A stretch of 64,000 nt of DNA from Solibacillus sp040273735 (GTDB taxonomy: Bacteria; Bacillota; Bacilli; Bacillales_A; Planococcaceae). The stretch's first letter is position 1; every line of letters begins with the position of its first letter. Made by a program: the position numbers and the translations under genes. The stretch lies in assembly GCF_040273735.1 (NCBI RefSeq), contig NZ_JBELZM010000010.1, forward strand, positions 79,347 to 143,346, read 5' to 3'. The notes under the pieces are model-generated. The model did not search any database. It was given only the letters and a program-made list of their open reading frames with translations, and was not told where the DNA came from. Below are positions 35,383 to 44,064 of the stretch, in pieces.

Positions 35383-36576
35383 ATGAAACAATTGTTGGCA
35401 AATCGTGTAAAGACTTTAACACCATCTTCAACTTTAGCAATTACAGCTAAAGCGAAAGAGTTAAAGGAGCAAGGTATTGATGTAATTGGTTTAGGTGCAG
35501 GGGAGCCGGACTTTAATACACCGGACAATATTTTAAATGCAGCAAAACAATCGATGGATGCTGGTCTGACAAAATATACGCCGGCTGGGGGTTTACCTGC
35601 TCTAAAGAAAGCAATTATTGATAAATTGGCTCGTGACAATAATCTTACATACAAAGCAAATGAGATAATCGTTGGTGTCGGAGCAAAACACGTGCTGTAT
35701 ACATTGTTCCAAGTTATTTTAAATGAGGGCGATGAAGTAATTATCCCAATTCCTTACTGGGTATCTTACCCTGAACAAGTGAAGCTTGCTGGCGGTGTTC
35801 CTGTATATGTGGAAGGAACACAGGAACAGAACTTTAAAATTACAGCACAGCAACTGCGTAATGCCATTACAGAGAAAACAAAAGCGGTGATTATTAACTC
35901 GCCGTCCAATCCTTCTGGTATGATTTATTCGAAGGAAGAATTGGCTGAGCTTGCACAAGTTGCAGAAGAAAAGGATATTTTAATCGTTTCAGATGAAATT
36001 TATGAAAAGCTTGTTTACAATGGAATAGAGCATTATTCAATTGCGGAAGTTTCAGAAGCAGTGAAAGCACGTACAATTGTAGTTAACGGTGTTGCAAAAT
36101 CTCACTCTATGACAGGATGGCGCATTGGCTATGCAGCTGGTGATGCGACAATCATTAAAGCGATGACAGATTTAGCATCTCACTCTACTTCAAATGCAAC
36201 AACAACAGCACAATATGCAACGATTGAAGCATATAACGGCTCGCAGGATGCAGTAGAAGAGATGAGACAAGCGTTTGAATCACGTTTAGAAGCGATTTTC
36301 CCGAAACTGGCAGCAATTCCGGGCGTAAAAGTATTAAAGCCACAAGGTGCTTTCTACTTATTGCCGGATGTTTCGGAAACAGCAGAGAAAACAGGCTATA
36401 CTTCAGTGGATGATTTTGTATCGGCACTATTAACAGAAGCAAATGTTGCGGTCATTCCAGGTTCAGGATTTGGTGCACCAGCGACAATACGTTTATCGTA
36501 TGCGACATCTTTAGAATTATTAGAAGAAGCAGTTCGCCGAATCAATGCCTTTGTTAAAGCAAAATGGCAAGATTAA
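35383..36576 (+). CDS. aspB: Aspartate aminotransferase, class I
   Basis: A 397-residue PLP enzyme. Visible family marks are GAGEPDFNTPDNI (~39-51), YTPAGGLPALKKAI, INSPSNPSGMIYS (~170-182), SDEIYEKLVYNG and the PLP-lysine region VNGVAKSHSMTGWRIGYAAG (~232-251). It interconverts aspartate and 2-oxoglutarate with oxaloacetate and glutamate, feeding asparaginyl-tRNA synthesis encoded next door. AGAGGAGAG precedes the start. Confidence 0.95.
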   Translation: MKQLLANRVKTLTPSSTLAITAKAKELKEQGIDVIGLGAGEPDFNTPDNILNAAKQSMDAGLTKYTPAGGLPALKKAIIDKLARDNNLTYKANEIIVGVGAKHVLYTLFQVILNEGDEVIIPIPYWVSYPEQVKLAGGVPVYVEGTQEQNFKITAQQLRNAITEKTKAVIINSPSNPSGMIYSKEELAELAQVAEEKDILIVSDEIYEKLVYNGIEHYSIAEVSEAVKARTIVVNGVAKSHSMTGWRIGYAAGDATIIKAMTDLASHSTSNATTTAQYATIEAYNGSQDAVEEMRQAFESRLEAIFPKLAAIPGVKVLKPQGAFYLLPDVSETAEKTGYTSVDDFVSALLTEANVAVIPGSGFGAPATIRLSYATSLELLEEAVRRINAFVKAKWQD

Positions 36577-36608
36577 GCGTCCTTGCAACATAAGCTTTGG
36601 AGGACTTT

Positions 36609-37904
36609 ATGAAAAAAATTATGATTAAAGATATGCCAAATCATATTGGCGAAACAGTAAAAATTGGTACATGGTTAGCTAACAAACGTTCTAGCGGTAA
36701 ATTGGCTTTCCTTCAGTTACGTGATGGCTCAGGCTTCGCGCAGGGTGTTGTAGTGAAAGAAGAAGTAGGCGAAGAACTATTTGCAGTAGCTAAAGGCATG
36801 ACACAGGAAACATCTTTGTATGTTATTGGTGAAGTTAAGGCGGACGAGCGTTCTTCTTTCGGTGCTGAGTTAAATGTTACAGGTATTGAAGTAATCAGCC
36901 CTGCTAAAGACTACCCAATTACACCAAAAGAGCATGGTACAGAATTTTTAATGGATAACCGTCACTTATGGTTACGTTCTCGTAAACAACATGCAATCAT
37001 GAAAGTACGTAACGAAATTATTCGTGCAACATATGAATTTTTCAATGAAAACGGCTTTACAAAAATGGATCCGCCAATCTTAACAGGTTCTTCACCTGAA
37101 GGTACGTCAGAGCTGTTCCATACAAAATATTTCGATGAAGACGCATTCCTATCTCAATCAGGTCAGCTTTACATGGAAGCTGCTGCAATGGCACTAGGAA
37201 AAGTATTCTCGTTCGGTCCTACATTCCGAGCAGAAAAATCTAAAACACGTCGTCACTTGATCGAATTCTGGATGATCGAGCCTGAAATGGCATTTGTTGA
37301 GCATGATGAAAGCTTGGAAGTACAGGAACAATACGTATCACATATCGTACAATCTGTACTGAAAAACTGTAAGCTTGATTTAGAGCGTCTAGGCCGCGAT
37401 ACATCAAAACTTGAAAACGTGAAAGCACCATTCCCGCGTATTTCCTATGATGAAGCGATCGAGTTTTTACATGAGCAAGGCTTTGATGATATTCAGTGGG
37501 GTGATGACTTCGGTGCACCACACGAAACAGCAATTGCCAACCATTATGATAAACCAGTATTTATCACATGCTACCCGATCGGTATTAAACCGTTCTACAT
37601 GCAGCCGCATCCGGAGCGCGATGATGTCGTTTTATGTGCAGACTTAATCGCTCCTGAAGGCTATGGAGAGATTATCGGTGGTTCAGAACGTATTTATGAT
37701 TATGAATTAATGAAATCTCGTTTAGAACAACATAACTTATCGATGGATGCATATGCATGGTATTTAGATTTATGTAAACAAGGTGCAGTACCTCACTCAG
37801 GCTTCGGCTTGGGGTTAGAGCGTACAGTTGCATGGATTTCCGGAACAGAACATATCCGTGAATCCATCCCATTCCCACGTTTATTAAACCGTTTATATCC
37901 ATAA
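36609..37904 (+). CDS. asnS: Asparaginyl-tRNA synthetase
   Basis: A 431-residue class IIb synthetase. The start ATG 36609 follows GGAGG. The N-terminal OB-fold anticodon domain (VKIGTWLANKRSSGKLAFLQ, ~17-36) is followed by the class II core: motif 1 near KVRNEIIRATYEFF, motif 2 FRAEKSKTRRHLIEFWMIEPE, and motif 3 GFGLGLERTVAWI near the end. It charges tRNA-Asn. There is no T-box in the 32 bases after aspB, so it is likely read through from aspB. Confidence 0.95.
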   Translation: MKKIMIKDMPNHIGETVKIGTWLANKRSSGKLAFLQLRDGSGFAQGVVVKEEVGEELFAVAKGMTQETSLYVIGEVKADERSSFGAELNVTGIEVISPAKDYPITPKEHGTEFLMDNRHLWLRSRKQHAIMKVRNEIIRATYEFFNENGFTKMDPPILTGSSPEGTSELFHTKYFDEDAFLSQSGQLYMEAAAMALGKVFSFGPTFRAEKSKTRRHLIEFWMIEPEMAFVEHDESLEVQEQYVSHIVQSVLKNCKLDLERLGRDTSKLENVKAPFPRISYDEAIEFLHEQGFDDIQWGDDFGAPHETAIANHYDKPVFITCYPIGIKPFYMQPHPERDDVVLCADLIAPEGYGEIIGGSERIYDYELMKSRLEQHNLSMDAYAWYLDLCKQGAVPHSGFGLGLERTVAWISGTEHIRESIPFPRLLNRLYP

Positions 37905-37921
37905 TTAATTTTAATTTATAC

Positions 37922-37962
37922 AACGAGAAAACGTCCGGAATTTTGCCGGGCGTTTTCTCGTT
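37922..37962 (+). terminator. Terminator after asnS
   Basis: A long stem, AACGAGAAAACGTCCGG paired with CCGGGCGTTTTCTCGTT. The shorter inner version CGTCCGG/CCGGGCG followed by TTTT would act as the terminator. Confidence 0.8.
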
Positions 37963-37988
37963 ACGAGCGCACAAAGGGGGATTCAACT

Positions 37989-38720
37989 ATGTCTAAAAAT
38001 TTTAATCGAATCCGCGTTTGGACGGAGCAATTACAAATTACTATTCCACAATTATTTTTTAAACATTATAGCGAACTGAATATACAAGATGACGAAGCAT
38101 TAATCATTCTACATTTATTAACGTTCGAACAGGAAGGAATCGACTTTCCGACACCAAATGATTTAATGCAGCGCACAAATTTTCAATTGACGGCTATTTC
38201 TCAAATAATACAACGCTTAATGCAAAAAGGATTTGTCGAAATTTCTCAAAGCACTGATGACACTGGACGTCTTGCAGAGAAATATTCGATCTATCCGTTA
38301 TGGGAAAGACTGCTGGATCTGCTGCAATCAAAAGCGCAACAACAGGTTTCAACTGCCAACAAATTGGACGAGGCGAAAATTTTCCAGCTATTTGAACAAG
38401 AGCTGGGACGCCTGCTTTCACCAATGGAAATTGAAACAATCGGCATGTGGATGGACTTGGATAAGCATAGCCCTGAGATAATAAAAGCTGCATTAAAAGA
38501 AGCGGTACTTGCTGATAAAGTGAATTTACGTTACATTGACCGCATTTTGATCGAGTGGAAAAAGCGCAACATAAAAACACTCGCACAAATTGAAAAACAT
38601 AGTGAGCAATACCGGAAAAATACAATGGCTGCAGCTCCGATTCAACCGGTACATCAGCAAGAAACAGTTCAGAAGACGGAAAAAGTTTCTTTCTATAATT
38701 GGTTAGAGGAGCGAGAATAG
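37989..38720 (+). CDS. dnaD: DNA replication protein DnaD
   Basis: A 243-residue primosome protein. The N-terminal winged helix (residues ~1-100, FPTPNDLMQRTNFQLTAISQ) is followed by a DnaD/DnaB_2 helical domain (~125-200) with the YIDRILIEWKKRNIKT motif typical of the family, and a flexible tail ending FYNWLEERE. It works with DnaA, DnaB and DnaI in loading the replicative helicase. AAAGGGGG is upstream; nth follows 18 bases later. Confidence 0.93.
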   Translation: MSKNFNRIRVWTEQLQITIPQLFFKHYSELNIQDDEALIILHLLTFEQEGIDFPTPNDLMQRTNFQLTAISQIIQRLMQKGFVEISQSTDDTGRLAEKYSIYPLWERLLDLLQSKAQQQVSTANKLDEAKIFQLFEQELGRLLSPMEIETIGMWMDLDKHSPEIIKAALKEAVLADKVNLRYIDRILIEWKKRNIKTLAQIEKHSEQYRKNTMAAAPIQPVHQQETVQKTEKVSFYNWLEERE

Positions 38721-38738
38721 GAGGACACCAAAACTTTT

Positions 38739-39398
38739 ATGTTAACAAAAGCAAAATGGAATCACTTTTTAGATGAGATGGATCGCATGTTTCCGGATGC
38801 ACATTGTGAATTAGTGCATGACAATCCGTTTGAGTTGACGATTGCGACATTATTATCCGCGCAATGTACGGATGTCCTCGTCAATAAAGTGACGAAACAA
38901 TTATTTCAAAAATATAAGACACCACAGGATTATTTAAATGTTTCGCTTGAGGAACTGCAAACTGATATTCGTTCAATCGGACTTTACCGAAACAAAGCGA
39001 AAAATATTCAATTATTATGTGCACGCCTTTTAAATGAATATGACGGTGAGGTTCCGGCATCTCGTGAAGGGCTTGTTACATTGCCGGGTGTCGGCCGTAA
39101 AACAGCGAATGTTGTATTGTCGGTTGCATTTGATATTCCTGCGATGGCTGTCGATACGCATGTGGAACGTGTCTCCAAGCGATTAGGACTTTGCCGGTGG
39201 AAAGATAGTGTGTTGGAAGTAGAAGAAACAATCATGAAAAAAACGCCGATCGAACGATGGAGCCGTGCACACCATCAAATTATTTTCTTTGGTCGCTATC
39301 ATTGTAAAGCGCAAAATCCCGGCTGCGGGTCATGTCCGTTATTGGATGACTGTCGGGAAGGGCAAAAGCGTTTAAAAAAAGGTTTGGTAAAAATATGA
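38739..39398 (+). CDS. nth: Endonuclease III
   Basis: A 219-residue DNA glycosylase/AP lyase. The helix-hairpin-helix motif LPGVGRKTANVV holds catalytic Lys121, and catalytic Asp139 is in AVDTHVERVSKRL. A 4Fe-4S cluster is formed by C189, C196, C199 and C205 (C-x6-C-x2-C-x5-C). It removes oxidised pyrimidines. The gene follows dnaD and overlaps ypoC by four bases. Confidence 0.96.
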   Translation: MLTKAKWNHFLDEMDRMFPDAHCELVHDNPFELTIATLLSAQCTDVLVNKVTKQLFQKYKTPQDYLNVSLEELQTDIRSIGLYRNKAKNIQLLCARLLNEYDGEVPASREGLVTLPGVGRKTANVVLSVAFDIPAMAVDTHVERVSKRLGLCRWKDSVLEVEETIMKKTPIERWSRAHHQIIFFGRYHCKAQNPGCGSCPLLDDCREGQKRLKKGLVKI

Positions 39399-39745
39399 TG
39401 ATTCCAGTTCAACAAGAGGCAATTTCAAAAGAAGTGGTGGACGCTTGGTACGGTGAATGGGAGACGATGCGTGAAACGATTCATGCTGCCCATGAAAGAC
39501 GTGACGGATCAGCACAGCAATTCATGGTAGAAGGTATTGAACATTTTGAGCAGTTTATTGTGGATGGTTCTATAACAGATACACCGTTTTCGGTACAAAG
39601 CGAGTATGAGCTCATGCCAATTAACGGGATGGAACGTCTGCAGTTCATAAAAGCACGTCCAGGGCAATATGCATGCTATCGACAATTGGACGAACTTTAT
39701 AAAGAAACCAAAAAGCGCTGTGCAAGACTGAGAATGAAAAAATAA
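39395..39745 (+). CDS. ypoC: YpoC-like protein
   Basis: A 116-residue protein coupled to nth by an ATGA overlap, as ypoC is in B. subtilis. The sequence (AWYGEWETMRETIHAAHERR; MERLQFIKARPGQYACYRQL) is helical with conserved aromatic residues. The function is unknown; the neighbourhood suggests a link to repair or replication. Confidence 0.8.
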   Translation: MMIPVQQEAISKEVVDAWYGEWETMRETIHAAHERRDGSAQQFMVEGIEHFEQFIVDGSITDTPFSVQSEYELMPINGMERLQFIKARPGQYACYRQLDELYKETKKRCARLRMKK

Positions 39746-39786
39746 AGTAACCGAACAATCAATGCTTTTTAAACTAAATAAAAAAG

Positions 39787-39832
39787 AAAAAACATCAATT
39801 TTTCCCTTAGTGAGAAAAATTGATGTTTTTTA
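39787..39832. terminator. Bidirectional terminator between ypoC and ponA
   Basis: A long A/T-flanked stem, ACATCAATTTTTC paired with GAGAAAAATTGATGT, with poly-A before and poly-T after. It serves the plus-strand nth-ypoC and minus-strand recU-ponA units. Confidence 0.9.
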
Positions 39833-39834
39833 GT

Positions 39835-42516
39835 TTAATCTTCTTCTGAATCTTCAGGTCTTGTTTCGCCGCCTGTAGCAGGTGGGCTAGGCTGGTTCGG
39901 TGCTGGTGGTTCAGGATTGGATTCATCCGGCTCTACCGTATTATCGTTGCCATTTCCATTGCCATTATTTCCGTTACCGTTCCCATTATTACCGTTCCCG
40001 TTATTTCCGTTGCCATTTCCGTTATTCCCATTGTTGTTCCCGTTACCCGGCTGTTCCGGTTGTTCTGTTTCATTTGGATCTTCAATGAAGTCATTCGGAT
40101 CTTCAGGCTCTGTTGTCGCTTCTCCTTCGACGAATAATGCAACACTTGCCGGATCACTCCGTAAATCACCTGAAATCGCTGTAACTGTAAATGTATATTC
40201 TTTACCGAGTTCGATGTTAGGTACTTGAATTGCGGTTGCACTTGTCGTAGAAATGACCGTTGCCGGACCGCCATCAACTTTCATCGATACTTCAAATGTA
40301 ACGGGATCCGTATCTTCACCGGAACCATCAAGTGAAGAATGTGACCATGTCACATCCGCCAGTTGTGCTGCATCATTGTATGACGCTTGTAAACTAGTAG
40401 GTGAATCTAAAGTTTGAGGGACAAATTCCTCTGTATATTCAGTTGGCTCTGTTCCTTTAACGAACAGCTCTGTTGCCTTTTGTGTTGCAGGTGTATATTC
40501 ATTTGCCAGTTTTAAAGGATTCGATCCGATTACAATCGAAGCTGACACAACGCTGCTCGGCTGTTTAAATGATGATGACGGGTTATGCTGGTTTAAATCC
40601 GTCATGATCGATTTGAATAATGTTTGTGGCAACCAGCGTTCTTCCCATGTTGTAATGGCATCTTTACGCTGAGAATAACCACCCCAAATAGCGATCGAAT
40701 AGTTTGTTGTATACCCGGCAAACCAAGTATCCGGTACTGAGCCATTCTTTAAATTGAACTTTTCAAATTCATCTGAGCCATAGTTTGTTGTACCTGTTTT
40801 ACCGGCGATATCAACGCCTGATACCATCGCACGTGTGGCAGAGGCATTGCGTTTGTTACTAACTACATCACGTAAAATATCCGTTACCATATAAGCAGTA
40901 TAATCACTCATCGCTTTTTTGGTTTCCGGTTTAAACGATTTTGAAGTCTTTCCGTCACGGAAAACAATTTTAGTAATGGCATGCGGACTATTATAAGTAC
41001 CGTTATTGCCGAATGCTGCATATGAAGCAGCCATTTGGACAGGAGAAATATTGACGCGTCCTCCGCCAAGTGCTTCAGATTCTGTTAATCCGCTTGATTC
41101 AATACCTAAGTTGCCTAAAAACTCTTTGGCGCGGTCCGGACCAACTTCACGGAAAGTTTTCACCGCTGGAATATTTCGTGATGTATAGAGCGCTTCACGC
41201 ACTGTCATCGTCCCTAAATAGCGGCCATCCCAGTTTCCGATAACCTGATCTGAACCAGAATACGTAATCTTTTCATCGACCGTAGTTTGACCAGTCGACC
41301 ATTTTAAATATTCAATGGCAGGACCATAATCAATTAAAGGTTTTAAAGTCGAACCAGGCTGGCGGGTTGTCATATCGTAGGCAAAGTTATAGTTAAATTC
41401 ACCTGTGTAATTGCGTCCGCCGCCAATTGCACGAATTTCACCTGTTGGTGTATCGATGACTGCAACACCGGCCTGCATCTCTTCTGTAGGGAAGTTGCTG
41501 TCATTGTTCATCAAATCTTCTACAATCGTCTGTGCTTTTGGGTCTAGGGTTGTATAAACTTTGATTCCTTCGGAAGTCAGTTCGCTATCACCGTTTTTCT
41601 CAAGTTCTGCTAAAACGACATCCAAAAAGGCAGGATATTTCGTTGTACTATTTGCTACACGCTCTTCTTCAGGAATGAGTCCGCCTGTAATAGGTTCCTT
41701 TTTCGCTTCTTCCGCTTCAGCTTCAGTAATTTTACCGTGCTGAACCATTAAGCCTAAAACGATATTACGACGTTTTTTTGCACGGTCCGGCTTTTTATAT
41801 GGATTATAGTTGTTCGGACTTTGAGGCATCCCTGCTAATTGAGCATATTCAGCCAATGATAGTTCACTTAATTCTTTTCCGTAAAATTCTTTTGCTGCTG
41901 TACCAAAGCCATGGATTCTACCTGACATTAGGATTTTATTAAAGTACATTTCGAAAATTTCTTCTTTACTATATTGACGTTCAAGCTTAATTGCGAGCCA
42001 AGCTTCCTGCGCTTTACGCTCCAGCTTTTTCTCATTGGTAAAGAACGAGTTTTTTACAACTTGCTGTGTAATTGTACTCGCACCTTGAGCACCAAATCCA
42101 TCACGGAAGTTGGCAAGTACGGCACCGCCAAGACGCCACAAGTCAACACCGAAGTGATCGAAAAATCGTGCATCTTCTGTTGCGATAATCGCGTCAATCA
42201 TTTGCTGTGGTATATCTTCATATTTTACATAATTTCGTTTTTCTGCACCAATTGTTGCAAAAAGTTCTCCATTTATATCATAAAATTCCGATGAGATCGG
42301 ATCCTTTAATGCATCCTCATCCAGTTCAGGTGCTTTGCTTACATAGTAGCCAAATAATGCGGCACCACTTAAGAAACCAATTACCCCAATTAAAACGATT
42401 GCTAAAACAATGCGCTTAATCCATTTTCCAGCAGAAGTTTTCGGTTTTCTGGATTTTTTGTTTTTTTGTTGACGTTCGCGCTTTATTTGTTCGCGTGTTT
42501 TTCTATTTTCCGTCAC
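39835..42516 (-). CDS. ponA: Class A penicillin-binding protein PBP1
   Basis: An 893-residue bifunctional peptidoglycan synthase. GTG 42516 is the likely start because GTGAGGAGA lies seven bases upstream. A basic cytoplasmic head and membrane anchor (~30-60) come first. The GT51 transglycosylase (ATEDARFFDHFGVDLWRLGG) follows, then the transpeptidase with SxxK (GSTLKPLIDYG), SxN (TSRNIPAVK) and KTG (IAGKTGTTNYG) motifs. A fibronectin type III-like domain (~700-790) and a low-complexity Asn/Gly tail end it. It is co-transcribed with recU (14-base overlap), as in B. subtilis. Confidence 0.95.
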   Translation of the reverse strand: MTENRKTREQIKRERQQKNKKSRKPKTSAGKWIKRIVLAIVLIGVIGFLSGAALFGYYVSKAPELDEDALKDPISSEFYDINGELFATIGAEKRNYVKYEDIPQQMIDAIIATEDARFFDHFGVDLWRLGGAVLANFRDGFGAQGASTITQQVVKNSFFTNEKKLERKAQEAWLAIKLERQYSKEEIFEMYFNKILMSGRIHGFGTAAKEFYGKELSELSLAEYAQLAGMPQSPNNYNPYKKPDRAKKRRNIVLGLMVQHGKITEAEAEEAKKEPITGGLIPEEERVANSTTKYPAFLDVVLAELEKNGDSELTSEGIKVYTTLDPKAQTIVEDLMNNDSNFPTEEMQAGVAVIDTPTGEIRAIGGGRNYTGEFNYNFAYDMTTRQPGSTLKPLIDYGPAIEYLKWSTGQTTVDEKITYSGSDQVIGNWDGRYLGTMTVREALYTSRNIPAVKTFREVGPDRAKEFLGNLGIESSGLTESEALGGGRVNISPVQMAASYAAFGNNGTYNSPHAITKIVFRDGKTSKSFKPETKKAMSDYTAYMVTDILRDVVSNKRNASATRAMVSGVDIAGKTGTTNYGSDEFEKFNLKNGSVPDTWFAGYTTNYSIAIWGGYSQRKDAITTWEERWLPQTLFKSIMTDLNQHNPSSSFKQPSSVVSASIVIGSNPLKLANEYTPATQKATELFVKGTEPTEYTEEFVPQTLDSPTSLQASYNDAAQLADVTWSHSSLDGSGEDTDPVTFEVSMKVDGGPATVISTTSATAIQVPNIELGKEYTFTVTAISGDLRSDPASVALFVEGEATTEPEDPNDFIEDPNETEQPEQPGNGNNNGNNGNGNGNNGNGNNGNGNGNNGNGNGNDNTVEPDESNPEPPAPNQPSPPATGGETRPEDSEED
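39942..40046 (-). repeat. Asn-Gly codon repeat tract in ponA
   Basis: Degenerate 6- and 9-base units encode GNGNNGN-type repeats of about 33 residues near the PBP1 C-terminus. It is a low-complexity linker likely to vary in length between strains. Confidence 0.85.
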
Positions 42517-43186
42517 GTTGTTTCTCCTCACTTTCACAAACATTGTTGTTTGCGATTAACTTTTTTACCGCTTGCAAATAGTCGAGCCTTGGTAAATAGC
42601 CGTCGGAAATTTCTATGGCATCCTGCTCAAAAATTGCGATGGGTATAGATTTTCTTCCCCCTTCATCCATTGCTGAAAACCATTTTGCCACAACATGATA
42701 CGAAATGACAAAATTACGGTTCAACGTGCTGAATCGTACTATGAAAAACGCAACACCTCGTTGATTTGTCACGGAATGCATATGATCCATTTGGTGAGGG
42801 TGAATGTTTTTTAATGGAAAGGATGTTTTACTATCCGTTTCTTTTGCTTCAAAGTCAATGTAATATCCATTCCATACGCCATTATAATCCGTCGTTGAAG
42901 GTGTGCGGAAATAAGCCTCTTTAATTACAGCAGCACTTCTAGCCGGATAATCTACTTTGACGATTTGTATAGGAACAGGTTTCTTGTGTATATTTGCCAT
43001 ATTCCTATGTAAATAAAACATATTTGTTTCATTTAGGTCATCTTCTAAGCTTTTTCCACGGTTACTGTAATTGACGGCTCTTTTATTTTTTTCTTTTGCA
43101 ACCGATGGAGATTTAGAGGATTCCTTTTTTTTCTCAATCTTTGGCGCACTTTCATAGAGTTTACCGTTTGGATAACGAATCACCAT
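42503..43186 (-). CDS. recU: Holliday junction resolvase RecU
   Basis: A 227-residue nuclease. GAAGGTGATT precedes the ATG. Motifs include NRGKSLEDDLNETNMFYL (~42-59), TPSTTDYNGVW and the catalytic stretch YIDFEAKETDSKTSFPL (~108-124, acidic residues plus Lys), then HPHQMDHM. The N-terminal ~35 residues are a basic extension. It resolves Holliday junctions and aids chromosome segregation. It is the first gene of the minus-strand recU-ponA operon. Confidence 0.95.
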   Translation of the reverse strand: MVIRYPNGKLYESAPKIEKKKESSKSPSVAKEKNKRAVNYSNRGKSLEDDLNETNMFYLHRNMANIHKKPVPIQIVKVDYPARSAAVIKEAYFRTPSTTDYNGVWNGYYIDFEAKETDSKTSFPLKNIHPHQMDHMHSVTNQRGVAFFIVRFSTLNRNFVISYHVVAKWFSAMDEGGRKSIPIAIFEQDAIEISDGYLPRLDYLQAVKKLIANNNVCESEEKQRDGK

Positions 43187-43367
43187 GGAATCACCTTCTT
43201 TCCTGGAAGAAATAATACTTTAATAGTGTATCACAAACAATGTACCCGTTAATAATTTTGTAAAAGCTATGCAAAATATAACTTCTTTTAGCGAATGGAC
43301 ACTATTTTTGCCACACGACAAGGATTCCGTGAAAAAAGAAAGAATCATTGTGAAAAGGGGGCATTAT

Positions 43368-43598
43368 ATGTCGAAATTATCACGCTTAATCGAACAAGTT
43401 GAAATGGCACAAACATTATTATCATTGCAGATGGAACGCGAGCAATTAAGAATGAAAGTGGAGCATTTAACAAATCTACTCACAGTTTATCAAAAAGTTA
43501 GCTTAGCAGAAACAAAGAGTCAAGTAAAGAATGCCTGTTCGCATATGAGTAGTACAAACGAAGAGAATTTGATACACTTAAGAACAAATATACTTTAG
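43368..43598 (+). CDS. Small coiled-coil hypothetical protein
   Basis: A 76-residue protein. ATG 43368 follows AAAGGGGGC; an in-frame start at 43269 is less likely. A coiled coil covers residues ~5-45 (RLIEQVEMAQTLLSLQMERE). It diverges from recU. B. subtilis has short ypp genes here, but no firm match can be made. Confidence 0.55.
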   Translation: MSKLSRLIEQVEMAQTLLSLQMEREQLRMKVEHLTNLLTVYQKVSLAETKSQVKNACSHMSSTNEENLIHLRTNIL

Positions 43599-43698
43599 CC
43601 TGAATGGGCAAAGACTAATAAAAAAGTAATTGATGTAGCGAACTACGATAATTTACGCTACTAGGTTAAAACAGATGAAATTACTCGAGGTGCTCTTT

Positions 43699-44064
43699 AT
43701 GCAATTAATAGATGAAACATACCAATTAATAGAAGAATGTGATGCGTGTTTACATCGTTTTCAGGAAATGCGACGTTTAGACAAGGAGCCGGATTTCTTT
43801 AGTGAAGTCAAGCCACATGTCGATGAAGTCCATACACGTATTCATGAATGGCAGCAGCATGCGACAAATTGGATAAAAAGCCAGCACCCAAAAAATTTAT
43901 ATGTACAACAAATTGACCACGCAGCCGATGCTATGGAGCAATTTGTTGTACAGTCTTTCTTTAAAGGAACGAGCAAAAAACGGTTTATCCAATCGATCCA
44001 ATCTGCCCAATACACATTGAAGCTACTCGCAACAAAGATTGAGGAAGGTGAAGACGATGCTTAG
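43699..44064 (+). CDS. yppE: YppE-like protein (DUF1798)
   Basis: A 121-residue helical protein; ATG 43699 follows CGAGGTG. The four-helix pattern with AADAMEQFVVQSFFKGTSKKRF and a closing amphipathic helix fits the DUF1798/YppE family. It overlaps the mrfA start by eight bases, implying a shared transcript. The role is unknown. Confidence 0.78.
   Translation: MQLIDETYQLIEECDACLHRFQEMRRLDKEPDFFSEVKPHVDEVHTRIHEWQQHATNWIKSQHPKNLYVQQIDHAADAMEQFVVQSFFKGTSKKRFIQSIQSAQYTLKLLATKIEEGEDDA

Noticed and set aside
36577..36608. T-box or other riboswitch before asnS
   Set aside because: Only 32 bases separate aspB and asnS, too short for a T-box.
39917..40277. ORFs over the ponA Asn-Gly tract in other frames
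   Set aside because: Low-complexity shadows of the repeat, for example Phe/Pro/Leu-only translations.
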